Shown here: positions 1-14,434 of the stretch, piece after piece
Position numbering within the stretch: position 1 is the first letter of the stretch
Layout: each line of letters starts with the position of its first letter
Assembly (NCBI GenBank): GCA_037389465.1
Contig: JAZARR010000074.1
Coordinates: 3,941,001 to 4,005,000, forward strand
Origin: Baylisascaris procyonis
Lineage: Eukaryota; Nematoda; Chromadorea; Rhabditida; Ascarididae
Direction: 5' to 3'
DNA: 64,000 nt
Notes under the pieces: model-generated
Seen by the model: only the letters and a program-made list of their open reading frames with translations
Told to the model about the DNA's origin: nothing
The model's database searches: none
Position numbers and translations under genes: made by a program

Positions 1-655
1 ATGGTACACATCAGAGGAGAAGTTACTAGTAACCTCATGAGAAGGTTATTGTGCAAGCGACTAGGCTGTGGCGATCTCCAATCTTCAAATCTATTGTCTC
101 CAATTTTATGTGCATTTTCTTGATCACAGCGGCTATTTGCGCCGTTTATTCTAGTCGATCGGACACTTCGAGAGTTTTTCGGATTATTGGCTGAAAAAAA
201 AACGATATTTATTTAAACTGAAGCTGTTATAGCAGGTGCAAGAAGGAGAAGGAAGCTTTGAGGGTGGGATGATTTAAAAGATGGCGAGAATCAGATGCCT
301 TGGTAAAGATAGAAATCTTACTTTTTCTTATTCCCTCATCTCCTCTATCTTTTTTTCTAATTATTTTCATATTTTCCTCCTTGCTATTTTTTTCATCATC
401 CATCTTATTTATGATTATTCAGAATGATTACCGATGCAATTATTCCTCAGTATTTATTATGCTAGGCAAACAGCAAAGAGTGAAGTTTGCATAAAACTCA
501 TTAGATCGTCTACAGAACACAACAGATTGAAGCAAAAAAATATACGTATTTAATGGAGAAAATATGGAAGAAGTAGTCAGTTGTTCATTTTATGGTTTTA
601 ATTTTCAATTATTCTGTAAGAGTCCTTTTAGGAAATTTTTTTTTTTTTTTTTAAG
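1..655. other. AT-rich leader, probably intron of the SPIN90-like gene
   Basis: No supported exon was found here. The next downstream exon, at 656, opens in phase 0 and matches the interior of the SPIN90 family, so upstream exons (SH3 domain and first helical repeats) must exist, and this stretch is probably intron. A short frame opens at base 1 but resembles nothing I know. A poly-T run of about 18 bases lies directly before the exon at 656 and could serve as its polypyrimidine tract. Confidence 0.4.
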
Positions 656-3600
656 AGAAGTGCGGATCGTCGAGTATGTTTCGAGCAACTTAGGCGGAAT
701 GATTTCTCATTCGTGCAACGACTTGTTGCTCTCTATCAGATTGTAAGTTTTATTGCGAAATTTATTATCTCTTTGAAATTCGCATACAATACACTCTTGC
801 TGAGATCGTGTATTATGTATATTTCAGTTCTAATTCCTGCAAATTTACGGCTTCATTTTTTAAAGAATATTGTTTTTATTTGAATCAGTTGCATGAGAGC
901 AAGGCTAGAATGGTAAGAGCGGCGATTATAAAAGGGTGATTGAGGAGGGAGGCATCCCATCCCTTTCTGACTTCCCATCGTTTGCATATTTCTTGAAAGT
1001 TGTGAACTAAATTATGCGAGTTGTATTTTAAGGCCGCAAAACGAGTGGCAAACTATTAAATAAACCGTTTTGTTGGCAGTTTTTTATCATTCATGTGTGT
1101 TTTCGGTCATTCATTGAACTAAAATGCAGAGAAATAGCGATAAGACGACGGTGTAAGGTAATTGATGTTGTAATAAGGAGGGAGGATAATTGGGTACGGA
1201 GGAACACTTTCTTTCTCTTCCGTTCATTAAGAGTAGAGGATATATGAAACGAAGTGGAATGATAGATCTTGCACCAAGTTTAGGTTTTCAACTGAGCTGT
1301 CTTCCCTTATAGCTGATGAGAAGAGTGACTGGAGTAGTTTTGGTCAGGGTGTGCTCATTACCTAGTGAAAAATTCTGATAAAATAATTGATTTTTATGCA
1401 GTTGAAATGAATGCTGCTGTCATTCTTGCTTTTCAGATAAGTTAGTAATTGTTGATATTTAAGGATCAACGCAATAATGTATCACTTGCGGTGCTAAAAG
1501 CATTACGGCATTGTTGTGAATTGCACACAGCAATCGTATCACTCTTGTTATGCTCGAACTTACCCGTTGTGTTGTTAATCAATAATTCATTCAAAGCTCC
1601 ATTCAGTGAACTCGAGATTGCATCGCTTGAATTGCTTTGTGCTTTATTCTCAACAACCGAGAAGCCACCGTTCACTCACTATGGTCGAGCACTTATCTTT
1701 TTTCATCCTTGTATAAACTTTGCGGATCCAATCCTTTTGGATGGCGGAGGAGGGGGAGGAGAGGGAGGGGAGGGGGAGTGGGGCCGTGAGAGCGAGTGGA
1801 TCGTAGCGTAGCTCACCGAGGGGATTGTTTATTTTTTTTTAACCGATCAGCATGTTCGATTACATTTTGAACTCATCAGCCTAAATCAAGTCATTTTCTA
1901 CTAAAGTCTATAATTTCGAGGTAAGACTCTCAGATCTGCGTGCATCAGACGCCAAGCTAATAGTTTTTAATAGTTTCAGTTGCATTTTAAATGAAATCAT
2001 TGTAACTCTATGATAATTGATTGTATTATTATATAAGGGAATTTAATTAACGATTAAATTCTTCGTTTCTGGAAAATTTAATTTTTGTTTTAACGTTTCC
2101 AAAAAAAAAAGTTCAGAAATACTTTATAATACTGTTAATGTTATTTTGACACATTTTAATTGAGTTGAGCACAATAACAACTGAAATTTCTTTATGACAT
2201 TATAACAGATGCTTCTAGCTTAATTTCTATGTGGGTTTTTTTTTTTGCAAGGAAACTTTAATTTTGGAATTATAGCAGTCATTGACTCTATATTTTTCAT
2301 TAATAAAGAATTAATAATTGGGTTTTTTTTCATATTGAAATATTTAATAAAATAAACAATATTTGCATATTTTTAGATTATTTCACTGTGGACTTTTTGA
2401 GTCAAATTTTGGCATCTTTGGAGGATTCAAGTCGACTCATTATGCGATTTCTTTTGAATTTCAATGCTCATTTCTCTCTCGGTGAAAGTTTAGTGGTGGA
2501 AGCATTAAGAAAAAATCATTCACTTGTATTTGGGCAATTATTGATTGACGAATTGAATAGACAACGCAATCAAAAAGGTTCGACTTTTTTTCTATTTTGT
2601 TGCATTACACAATTTTAAGCCTAACCATGCATCGGAAGGAGACGCCATTTATTGAGTTATTAAATCAACAGAGGATATTTAAATCTGTTATATCAGCAGA
2701 AAAATCTGACAGGTAAAGATTTATTCGAGGTGATACTATGAAGTGACCAATCATCGATGGACATTAATATATAAATGCACAGTGGCACAAAATGATGAAG
2801 GGTTATGCAAATGCATATGGGACGAGCAAGCTGGTCGCGAAGAGTTGCTAATTGTGAATTTCGAATAAATTTTTTGAACTCTGATTCTGTTCAGAGAGGT
2901 AATGAAAAGGCATGCGATAGTGCAGGGGAATATCAATTTCTATTGGTGTGCGGCGATATAGAATTTATGATCGTATTGCGTCTCGAGAAGGTTTTCACCT
3001 GTAACGTTGTATGAAAATCTCTTCTCTTTTAATATCAAATTTGAATTTAAAAGCTGTTCTAGGGAATGTTTCCTTTTATTATAATATATGTCGTTTTGTT
3101 TACTGCGTCATTTGTTTAGTAATAATTTTGCGGTGGTCTGTCGCCGCACACATGTGGGTCACTGCATCGATTCTAATAAAGTAGTAGCGAAGGTTGGTAC
3201 ATAGACATACTATGGATCTTAGTCATCTCTCAACATAATGCAAAAATAACCTTACAACCATCCATGTACCTAGAATTCCTCACTTTCATCATTTCTTAAT
3301 TCCTATCCTTTTTGAAGCTACCATATTCGAGTTCATCTAGATTATCGCAGAATATGTTGAATCGAATGAATAAAAACAACATATGGCTTTTTTTGTGGAT
3401 CTCGCGTTACACAGTCGGCCAAGCAATTATTTCTTCTGTAATAATGGCACTCGAAATCATATCGAAAACTTCGGCTTATTTCTTGTGAAATATTGGGGGT
3501 AATACCAGATCACAGAAGATAAGCTGGGAAGTTAAAACTATTACGGAGTACTGTCAGAATAGAAACTTTTGTCTATGGTGGTGCATGGATTTAAGTATTG

Positions 3601-4874
3601 CCGTACTTTATTGGCACTCTGATAGAAGTGTTATTTTCAGATTTAAGCGCAGTGAAGATGATTTTGGATATATTTACTGCTGAGCCGGAAATTATTTCCA
3701 CCACTTTTTACGACAATGATTTACGGGTGCTTTGTGATGTTCTTTGTCGGGATCTGTTAGATACTGATATTCCAGAGGTATGCTGCCTGCGGATCCGTAT
3801 TAATTCATCGATTTCAGTTAATTATTTTCAAAAGAAATCGTTCATTCTTCAATATTTATCTATATTTCTGCTACGAAATTTCATTTGCATTCTTAAAGTA
3901 CAGGTGATTTATGGTAAAGTGTAATTGGTAAAGTACGATGTCGCTGACAACAAGCGTCTGCACGATAGAGCCGAGTGAGCCTTTTTTTTGGGGGGGGGGG
4001 AGAAAAAGGTGGGATGGGTGTCAAAATCATTAAAATATTTGCCCAGGGGAAGACAGAACGCGCCGACTCCATTGCATCTTCTAGTCGGAGGGTTTTGCAC
4101 GGAAATATCTGGAGACCTTTTCTTACTGTACAAATATTCGGATCTGTAAAAGTCGCGTATCCGAACCATTTATGGCTTACTATCGATGTTCGTTCATTGG
4201 GATTCTTTTATCCACTACGTGGCATTTGCATTTTATTTCGCAGAGTTTTAAATTGCTATTTTTATATCCGTTTGTTGCATCATTGAAGCTTTATTTCGTT
4301 TATTTTTTCATTATCTTTAATAGCACAGCGTATATTTCGTCATTCAACGTCCTATATTTATTTCGAAGATTGGATTGTAATTCGTAGTTGCTCAAATCTT
4401 TTGTTTTTGAGACTTCCTGGAAAATGAATGCTGGGAATGTGAAAGCTAGCGGTCATTCAGCAATGCGTCTATATTTGATGATGAGTTGTATATGTTAAAA
4501 GTGCCTTTTAAAGTTCAGAAGCTTATTTTAAATAAAACTTCAACTGGTTATTCGCATGGCAAATAGTTTAGCCAAAAATTGACTGACATTTACACTTGGT
4601 GAAGGAGTGATCTGGACTGTTTTTAAATTATTACGGCTAAAGTTTGTACGATCCGAGAGTTGGGGTCGAAAAACTTGCATATCATCTTCTATGATGTTTT
4701 TTTTAGAAGATGACGATGATTTTAAAAGTGTTGGAGCGCATGTGTCGTCCAGATGGGCACGGTGATGTGAGAGAAATAAGTGAATCAATCGAAACACTAC
4801 TTCTGTCAAAGGAACTCTCCGACGACCATAGACAGCATGCTGAAATTATTCTACGATTAGGCCAGTCTCAATAG
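656..4874 (+). CDS. SPIN90/NCKIPSD-like Arp2/3 regulator, C-terminal part (5' incomplete)
   Basis: Exons seen: 656-742, 1464-1683, 2377-2577, 3641-3777, probably 4329-4376, and 4707-4874 with stop TAG at 4872. The first four junctions match in phase (0, 1, 1, 0) and the sum is 861 nt (286 residues). Recognisable family stretches are EQLRRNDFSFVQRLVALYQ, PPFTHY followed by DYFTVDFLSQILASLED, and TTFYDNDLRVLCDVLCRDLL. These fall in the same order as in the leucine-rich/armadillo domain of vertebrate SPIN90 (NCK-interacting protein with SH3 domain). In that family this domain binds and activates Arp2/3 to start unbranched actin filaments. The N-terminal SH3 region is absent, presumably upstream. 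About 10 residues expected between 3777 and 4329 were not found, so one small exon is probably missing from this model. Two acceptors end in AAG (before 656 and 1464) and the donor at 1684 is weak (GTCGAG). The assignment rests on remembered family similarity, not a search. Confidence 0.62.
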
Positions 4875-5502
4875 GCCAACATCTTTAACGCTTATGCAAG
4901 TGGCGCTCAATTGCGTTGTGTAAATGCTTATAATGCGAACTTAAATAGCTTTCATATCTGCCTAGTTTAATAGCTTTCTTAATACTCTATAGAAACTATG
5001 AATGATGCGAATCTTGGATGGTGAGGGGAAATAGTCTCTTGGATGTAGTCGTTTTCTTCGGGCTTTTAATTTGTAAACTTAAGTGCTGTTTATTTGAGAC
5101 TTGATAGTCTGTGATATTTGCTTTTATGACGTTAATAAGGTATTTATTATGTTTGCTCATAGAGAACTCGACATATAGATAGAAATTATCGATTTTTCTT
5201 TCTGAATTTTGAAACAATTTTTTTCAGTGATTATATTTTTGAATGTTTATATTCCTTTAGCAGTGCGTTTTATTACTTTGTAGCTATTCAGCAGTTGCAT
5301 CTATTCGCCGAAGTCAATAGATCGCTGTTGTTTTTTGCATTGCTTAGATGCACTTTTCATGCTTTCTAACCTGTGATGGTAATCTCTTAAGGATTACTAA
5401 GCAAAGAAAGGAAACTGTCGGTAAATCGCTTTTTAGTTGAACCGGGATTTCGGCAGTGACACAGTGGTTTTGGCCTCGTCCTGTGAAGGATATTTTGCAT
5501 TA

Positions 5503-5548
5503 CCTGCGAGGACGTTGTTTTATTGCCTGCGAGGACGTTGTTTTATAA
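5503..5548 (+). repeat. 23-bp tandem duplication
   Basis: The 21-base string cctgcgaggacgttgttt plus tat begins at 5503 and again at 5526, so the copies are exactly 23 bp apart. It stands alone and has no coding context. Confidence 0.9.
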
Positions 5549-6645
5549 TGGGAAATTGTATTCGGAAAGGGATTGGAAGTATGGCATCGCCTTTACGGCT
5601 GTATCTATGACTCTCATATCGCTAATCTCTTTTGACATCTTTACAAATTTCAGAATTTCAATTAAAAATTTTGCGGATACAATTATATCAACAGGTAGAA
5701 TTGCATTCACAGGTTTGAATGAATACGGTTTTACTTGATATCATTCCATATTACACTATCATATCGATAAGCGTGAAACATATAAATGAGTGATACAATT
5801 TGCATATTCGATTATTTGTTTATCTATTTAATTTGCATAAAATTCATAATGCTTATTTTTTTAATGCGAAATAGATTGTTCAGTAGAATTGTGCATAATG
5901 TGAACAATTCGGTGCTGATTTGCTATTACAAAGATGTTTCTCTTAGCCGAATATTTTAGTCAATATTCTAATCTGCAGTCATTTTATATTTTAAATATTA
6001 TTTCCTCTTTCTCTATATTTCTATGCTTTACAATGCTCTTTATTCATCAACTTCATATCCTAAATTATTTGAATGGAAGGGGGGTTTATATTTGAGAGAA
6101 CAAGGAGGGGGGGGGGGAGTAACCGCTATAGTAATAACTTTCGACATGAATTGCTTAAACATTTTCCGTATTCTTCAAGGAGAAATAATTTTCATCAATT
6201 GTTTATGGTTCGTTCTTTTCTTTCTTTTTTCTCGCATTTATGCAAATATTTTACTAGAGATTATCGATCCTTACAAAGGATTTGAGGATTAAAGAGTTGA
6301 AGATCATTTTTTATATTTGTGAAGATCGATTCAAAAAAAATCATAAACAATTGCTATTATCAACTTTTGTGCGCTATTTTCTAGTCAGTTGTTGTTCGAT
6401 GCGCATTCATTGTGAATTTCCATTGTTCTTTGTTGTTTTTCGTTCTTTGTTCATTTCTTTTATTGCTACTCAACGTTAATGTTCACGTCTAGACCCATAG
6501 GCTTGATTATCCATACGGAAACGGGGTGATCATATCTGAAAATAATCATTCATTGATAACGAGGGATCATCGAACAAATATATACAAGTTGGAGCCTTTC
6601 AGCATAGCTTTTAGTGAGTGACCTCATTTACCGTCAGAAATTTAA

Positions 6646-6649
6646 AATA

Positions 6650-6707
<58 letters not shown>

Positions 6708-6711
6708 TATG
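6646..6711. repeat. (AT)n microsatellite with short interruptions
   Basis: Alternating A and T over about 66 bases, broken by single C or G bases (tatacata, tatgtata). Frames read through it give the artefactual IYIYIY peptide. Confidence 0.95.
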
Positions 6712-9700
6712 TCACACCCTATTCTCATTATAGTTGAGAAGTGCGGAATGCTCTGACGTTCTAAAAAACTCTCATTGTTTTCTAACTTGGATTTATGGAG
6801 GAAAGGGAAACGGGAATTTCCATCCCGATAATTGTCGATGAATCTTGTCATTTCTTATCTCCTCTATCTATGTATCATCTTTATATGCTCAAAATTGAAG
6901 TTATAATCGTATCTTGCCTATCTTATCTGAGTTATCGCTACTAAAAGATATGATAAAACAGGTTTAATTCTTCGGTTTTTCTTAGACGAAGAAGTTAGAC
7001 AACAATTTCGAATAGCTTTTTTCGTCTTATCTGAAGAGTATCGTTCCGTTTTTTTTTACAGCCTTCATAAGGTTGTAAAATTATGGAAATTGGATGGATA
7101 ACAAAGGGAATTAGTCATATATTTGCAACGGTTTCTATTCTATAATTATTTTTTTCTCTCTAATCATCGCATTAACGAATAATTTTGCTAATCGTTATCA
7201 TTCCCTAAATGTGTTTTTAAAATGCTAATTTTATGATCGAAATTAAATCGTTTATTCCCAATCGTTATGTCGCAAATCTCGATGAGATATTTCGATATGT
7301 GCAAACATTAGTATATACTTATTGAGTGCGCATATGTTTGTATTATTTGCCTTTCAAGCTAGTCTATGTTTGCATTTATTGACTAATATTCGCATTTCCA
7401 CACAAAATAGCATTCATCTCATCGATAGCACTATTTGATTTGATTTTAAATAAAGATATTTATAGCTTCTCTCTTTTTCTTTATTATATGCTTCCATATA
7501 GATGTATTAGTCGAATAATTTATTAATTCACACTTAATTTATTTCATTTTTCAATTTATGAGTATTTTCAATGTGTAGTATTCCTAATAAATATATATTT
7601 ATGTTTTTTTTTTCATATTATACTTTTTTTTAATGTTTTATTACTCAATACAATAAATATTCCATATCATTTTATTTTTTTACTAAAAATCAATGAAGCA
7701 CTCTCAATGATTGCAATATTTTCCATATTTATTTTCCAACTATAATTGTTTATTGTTTTGCAATCGATTTAATATCTTCAACGCATATGATAGATGAATT
7801 ACATCGATGATTTTATTCCTCCCAATCTTTCTTTTTGCATCGTTTTTTTTTCTTTTTTTTTTGTTTGAAAAAAATTTTAGATATAAGGTATATTCGTCGG
7901 GTAATCGTAAAAATCGGAAGAGGTTTAATATTAATGAATATTTGAATGGTTTCATCAATCTTTGTTCTTTTTATTCCCTAAGTGAACTTACTTATACGTA
8001 TTATTTCAAGAGGCAATTTTTAGTGGATTGTTATAGTTATGATCGATTTGATTGTGACATATCCACCTTGTTGAAAATCATCGAAAGACGTTTATCATTC
8101 TAATTATTTCTTATCACTCGACAATTTCCCCTCAATTCGATATGTGCGTTTTTTTTTTATTTTGCACTCAATGATTTAAGTTACCCGCCGGTTTTTCCTT
8201 TCTGAGGTTTTGATTCATATATAATTTCCATCGAGGCAGTTTATACGGAATGTTTTTTTTTCTTTGCGAAATACATGTTTGTCAGATGGAAATTTTTGTC
8301 ACAATTATAGTGGTTAACCTACACTTGAGTGCAGATTTAAAAAAAAAAAATTTGAAATGGAACGGAAAAATAATACGATTGTTTGTTTAACTGACTAAAT
8401 ATTTCGTATCGCTATTATTTTCCTAACTGATGCTTCATTTTGAAATATTTCGATTGCTAAAGGCGCATTTCCACATTGAAGTGATACAATTTTTTATGAT
8501 TCCATATTAATATATGATATTTTGATTGACTTCATGCGAATAGATGTGACATTAAGCTCATCAAGCTTCACTAAATCTTCATTTTTGTTTAGTACGTTCA
8601 TCGGGGCATGTTAATTTCTTAATTAAATTTTTTTCTTATGTTTCTTGGAGTTCCGGAAATATTTGTTCACTTCTTTAACTGCTCTATCGTAATAGTTTAT
8701 TCGTTTTCGTTTCCGATTAGATTATAAAAATTTCTTGATCTCTGAGCGGATCATTTTTGACGACATCTAAATCCAATGTTCATTTTATTTCCTCTTAAAT
8801 TTATCTTTCTGTCTCAAAAAGTTTCATGTATTTCTGTAATTATATTTCGTTCCTTCTTATATATTTCCAAATAAATTACCTTACCTTACCAGCCTATTAT
8901 TGCAGTTATTCATCGATATTTTTAGTTCTAGATGGAAAAGAGCGCCTAATTTTTTTTTTTCTTCGTTTCATTGCTGCCAGCTGCGAAATTATTGAACGCA
9001 TTTTTACAGTATTGCAAGTGAAGATCTTCCTGGCTGCATTTAACGTCATTTATAAGAAATTTTTCACCGAAATTTCGGTCAATTTGATTGTTACGATTTT
9101 TTTCGATTTACTTAGTTTACGTTTAAAATACGCTTAAAAGGATTTACGCCTAAATAAGGCTGTTTGCATATTTTAATTTTTAGTTTCATTAGGGAATTTT
9201 TATTCAAATTTTCCATTACTTCAAATTAGACAAATACGTCGATAGGGCTATTAGGTTATTTCTTTCACCTTTTCTAAGAGGGAGGGGGTGGGGGGGGGGG
9301 GAGGGGGTAAAAACTGAGACTCAACGGTATAATATTTTAATGTTCTTGATCTACCATATCAGTGTTTATTTTAAATTGACACGTAAATGGTCAACTATAG
9401 AACTTTTAGCCACCTTGGAAAATATGTGCCTTTATGCGTTCATGTCTACGTTTACATAGATATTAAATAGTTGATCTTTGACTATTTCATATATTGCAAA
9501 GTGTGTTGTGCTTAACTAGCAGGAAGAGTGATAATAAGTCGGCGCAAATATAATTTTAAATAAAAATTTTTTTAATTCAGGGCAAAATAATTATTATAAT
9601 TTAAAACAAAAATATTCTAATTAAGAGAAAAAAATATTCTAATTTATGCGATGGATATTTGTGAAGCGTTTCGAATGCTGCAATTCTGATACGTTATGAT

Positions 9701-9787
9701 GATATTATCTTCATAAGAATGTTCGTTAAGTTCTCATTTGCAAATGATACAGCGTTATAATTTTTTCTTTTTTTTTTGTTTTTTCAG

Positions 9788-9878
9788 AACTTGGCCATCA
9801 ATAATGCAACGAGCATTAGTTACGTTCTCGCAATGAGAATTGGCGATGAATCATCATTCAAAAGAGAATGTTAGGCAG
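9788..9878 (+). other. Exon-like segment, possible untranslated exon
   Basis: A 91-base segment lies between a strong acceptor (poly-T then cag at 9785-9787) and a consensus donor (gtaagt at 9879). It holds several ATGs. Two short frames overlap through ATGA, and a third (MNHHSKENVRQ) stays open to the donor in phase 0. Joining it to the UXS start exon at 16547 would not keep the UXS reading frame, so if it belongs to that gene it would be 5' UTR with short upstream ORFs. It could also be an exon of an unseen gene or chance. Confidence 0.3.
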
Positions 9879-12800
9879 GTAAGTGGCATATTGCATATAT
9901 TAGAAGCTTCGCATCTTTTATTGTTGTGAGTGGTATCTATTGATTACTTTAATGTTTTTTTTTTAGCGTTTGCTTCAATTTTCTCACCTCTATAGTTGAA
10001 ATTTTTTTTTTCTATACTATTCCGGAATTTTTGCCAGAATTCTTGTAAAAGTTCTCGGAATTCTGGAATTTTCCCCACTTATTTAGACGCATTTTAGTAA
10101 TTAGCCGCTTCTAAACATCACTACTGGATTTTTGCGCGAATGCATTTAAATCACAAAGTAGACTAGAACAAACAATTTTGAGGTAACAACCGATCTTATC
10201 TGCTTGCTTCGTTGAGCACAACGATGAGATTTACTAATCAAACTCTGATCAATGACCAGCACTTTTCGTTTATAAAAATTCCAATTTATTTAAGAAGTGT
10301 AAAAATCCGATTTTAGTTAAGTTTCGTATTTTAAATGTGCCATATTGATAGACGTTGTTGTGGATCTTATTTTATCACTTCTTCACTAACAGAAACGTCG
10401 AATGGAATACTCAAGTTACAAGTTTATATTGACCCTTGAGCTGTTTGATAAGTTCAAAGTGAGTATGCACAAAAGCTTAATTATTTCTTGAATTAATTAC
10501 GTTCTCATTCATAGGCCGATCTTCATAACACTCCTTATTATGTTTTTAAGCTTTATTGTTTAAGCGAATTAAATAATGAATGAATGCTAATTGAATATGC
10601 AAATGAATGATCCAATTAAATGTAAATATAAACATTTAAATGAGCACACTAGATGTTAGCTATCAATTATGTGGGTAGATAGATATTCGATCCAAATTCG
10701 AATAACTCAAGAGATCTATTTGTGATATCAGGATTATAGCGTTTTATTTTGAATGAAGCCATCTTTGGGTGGAGAATTCACTGGTACGATGTTTAGTTTT
10801 TTTTTAAAGCGTTTCTATATGAATTTTGCATTATTGTCTTTTGTTTTGAATCTATTATCGCATTTATAAATAAAATTAGCGTTTTAATTTAGAATTGTTT
10901 CTTTATTAAAAACTTATTACAAATATAATGCTTTCAAAGTGGAAGAAGTTAATTCTATGGGTGACTTCTCGATATGATCCGATTAGATGGTTTTGCTTAG
11001 GAATGTAGATCGAATTTCTGTTGTAGAGCAGTGTGGGTAAGAGATGTGGAGGTGGAAATAGGGAGGGGGTTAGGCGAGAAGGTATGGATTGGATGTACTG
11101 GATATGGAATGGATGTACTATCTTGTTTACTAAATATGTAGCCTTTGAAAGTATATGCAGTTGAGCGTTATGGAATCGTCGATCCACAATAAATCTATTG
11201 CAATCCAAAAGTTTGGATATAAATGTGCAAAGAATATCGAAAGTTAAAACTTTTGCCGAAATATTGGTCGCAAATTTACAAATATAAAAAGGAAATATTA
11301 ATGTTTATTATTGTTGTACGTTATTCTCATATGCTAAACGAATTTATTGATAAAATGATTTAAAAACGAATTTTTAAATGTAAAAAAAATTTGATATTTA
11401 TTGCTCTAATAGGGATGCCGAGTGCAATTTTGCTCTTATGTTCCTTTTATCGATGATGACGCAACGTCTTGTTGTTTGCTAATCACTTCGTTTTTTTTAA
11501 ATTTTCAATTCATCTTTTTTTCCCGTATTTTCGCAATAAAATACCTTGTTTATTACCACAGCTACTGTTGGTATTTTATAAGATTTCTTTATTGAAATAT
11601 TTTTGAATTAATGAACTTTTTAGAGAGATTATTTGATCATTAATCAACTAATTCATTCGTTGTCTATTTTTCAATTTTTTTTTGTTTTTTTTTGCAGAGT
11701 TGAGGAGAATAGAGGTGAGAACCCATGGAAATTTAAGTTATCATGAGGGAATGATGTAAAATAGATGTAACGTCGTTTATGGAAATGAAATTATCTTTAA
11801 ACTTTAATTTATTTGGCGAATAATTTGCAAATAAGCCATTCATTTTGTTATAATGTGTTTCGATAGCCTTTTTAAGGGGTTATAATTCGATAGAATCGCC
11901 AAATCAGCTGTTATGAATCATTCGATTTCAATGATCGATCGTCGATTTTAGTTTGCTGAGTGGAATATATTGATTATTTGCTGGCAATAATATTTACTGC
12001 AAAAATGAAAAATTCCAAAAATATTTCATTGTTTTAAACGAAGTTATGATGACTCATATATCGAATATTTCTACCAGAAATGTCAAAAAAAAACTTTTGA
12101 GATCGGCGGAAAATAATCGTTTATTCTCAAAACAAGTAGGAAAGCACGCCAAGAAAAGTGGCACAATATGTGTTTTTCTATTTCGTTGCACCAGGTCAGT
12201 CGGTTGCCTTAAGGTATTTGAGCAGTGAGAATAGGTCTAATAGTTTATTTGCCTATGAAACGGTTATTACATCAATTTCGTACCAGCGAAAGAAATTATT
12301 TTAGGAATAGAATAGAAATTAATAAGTGATCTCTAACTAATGAACAAATCAACTGTTTTCAGTAATGAAGTAAGTTTCTTTGCAGAAATGATTCCTTCTA
12401 ATAAATAAAAAATTAAGTAGAGAGTTTCACATGAACACATTTTTGGCAAATGAATTGTGTTTTACCTAACACTTTAAATTTTTTCTTCTTTTTTTTTTCG
12501 GTTTTTGCAGAAAATCTTTTCGCTTCTTTTCGGTTTTCTCTTCGTTGAAGAATTTTGAAACTTTTGCGCTGTTCATTGTGCGTTCCGATGGAAGAATTCC
12601 TTTACTCCACACTCTTCCATCTTCAAAGATGAGTCCCATCTATGATTTTCTTTGCATAAAGCATATAAAAAATGGAAGAATATATAATTGAATTAAGTTG
12701 CATCAAATGTCGCAGTCATTTAAGAGCGACAGGCTTGTTTAAATGCGAATATTTGGGAATGACAGATCGGAAAATTGGCAATGTTTTTATCAAATTGCAT

Positions 12801-14099
12801 CGTTAGGGACCTCAAGGATTTGTTCTTCAGAATATAGTTCAAGTATATCTTTAAACATATAGCTTATTGAACTCCGTCTAATATCTCTTATTTTAACATT
12901 TTTTCGCCTTGTACTCATTTCTTTTTTTCGGGAGTCTATGCTCTATTGTACTACATCATAGTGCACTTTAAAGGTATTGATAGCATCACTGTTTACGGTG
13001 ATTCGATTGATAGTCATTAAAAAAAAAAAATGGCGCGTCCTAATGAACCATGACCAATCGTTATAAAAAAAAAAATTAATTTTAATGTTGTTTATTTGGC
13101 ACAGTTTTCTTACCGAATAAATGGTGCACATTGATTAATGATTGTGCGCAACACTTTCATTTCTTCAAGCCTGTTTCGCATTGGAACACGATTACACTTT
13201 TCTCTTGTATAAGCGAGTGAACAGCACAGTTTTTTATTGAAAGTGGCATCACACTAAATGCGTTTTTTCGTCTAATATTTAAGACACCGTTATATGGCAT
13301 GACCCGTTTTATTAAAGGCATCTTCCTCTTTGCTTTCGCATATGAAATCGTCTATTATTTGAAAGATGCGGCTATTTCTTATCATTAATATTTGCTGATT
13401 GCGCATAATCGGAACTTCTCGACGAAAGGGGAGGGGAGGGAGGGGAGGAGAGGCAATGTTAGTGGCCATCCATGTAAAAATTTGGAGAGTTTAATTTCTT
13501 GCGGAAAGGAAAGAGCACAATGGAAGATGCCATGCTGTAGAAGTTGGATTGAGAATTCCAAAAAGTTAGACTCAAAACATTTCAAGAAGTGAATTCGGGT
13601 ACAATTTTTGCAACTCGATGAATAGTGAGTGAAGCGTGAAAATTTGAAACGTTAGACATCTTAACAGGAAATGGAGACAGGATATCTAGCTTCGCCAACA
13701 ATATTCAATCTTATGGTTATATTCAAATAATTCTTGAAGTGAATCTCCAGCTCATTCTTTAATGCTCATGTTCACTAACATCTTTTAAATATACGACATA
13801 TTATTGCTTAAATATATAATATAGATTTTGTATTTTCAATTTTAATATTGAATCGATTTAATTCAGTGGGAATTTTTATGCAATTCATTTTGTTTTTATA
13901 ATCCCATCTCTTTGAAAGAGAAGAATGTTGATGCTGATGTTGAATCAAAACATCGATCGTTTATATACTTTTGCCAATTCCATATTCAACGAGTTGACGA
14001 ACAAATTTCTCAAGCATCTATTTTCCTTTAACGGAAAAAAAAATTTCTTTATTGCTTAGATAGGATATATTCCTATTGTGCACAATATAATCAATACTA

Positions 14100-14130
<31 letters not shown>

Positions 14131-14195
14131 GCTAATAATTTTCAGCATTTTAGATGGCTTCTAATATTGTTATGTTCATGTGTTTCTGTTTAAAT

Positions 14196-14246
14196 GGTGT
14201 ATCATCACATTTGGTGTATCATCACAAATGGTGTATCATCACATTT
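14196..14246 (+). repeat. 17-bp repeat, three copies
   Basis: The unit ggtgtatcatcaca followed by two or three bases starts at 14196, 14213 and 14230, an exact 17-bp period. The middle copy ends in aat where the others have ttt. Confidence 0.9.
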
Positions 14247-14334
14247 GCTGACTTTTATTGTCGTATTAATTGAATAAATTGTTTTATATCATCTTAGATG
14301 CATAGCTGAACAATAGGTATATGATTAATACCGT

Positions 14335-14434
<100 letters not shown>

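Larger units (their letters stand above)
4875..9787. other. AT-rich gene-poor region
   Basis: No exon is supported. The region holds poly-T and poly-A runs, three long G-runs (near 3990 just upstream, at about 6103-6118, and at 9280-9307), an (AT)n tract at 6646-6711 and a 23-bp direct repeat at 5503-5548. Open frames of 60-103 codons occur (for example around 7807-8103 and 8826-9137). They are rich in F, I, K, N and Y, as expected of AT-rich noncoding DNA, and none shows a family motif. Confidence 0.5.

Noticed and set aside
13385..13592. Paired 66-codon ORFs on both strands
   Set aside because: Both read across a G-rich low-complexity tract and show no protein family features.
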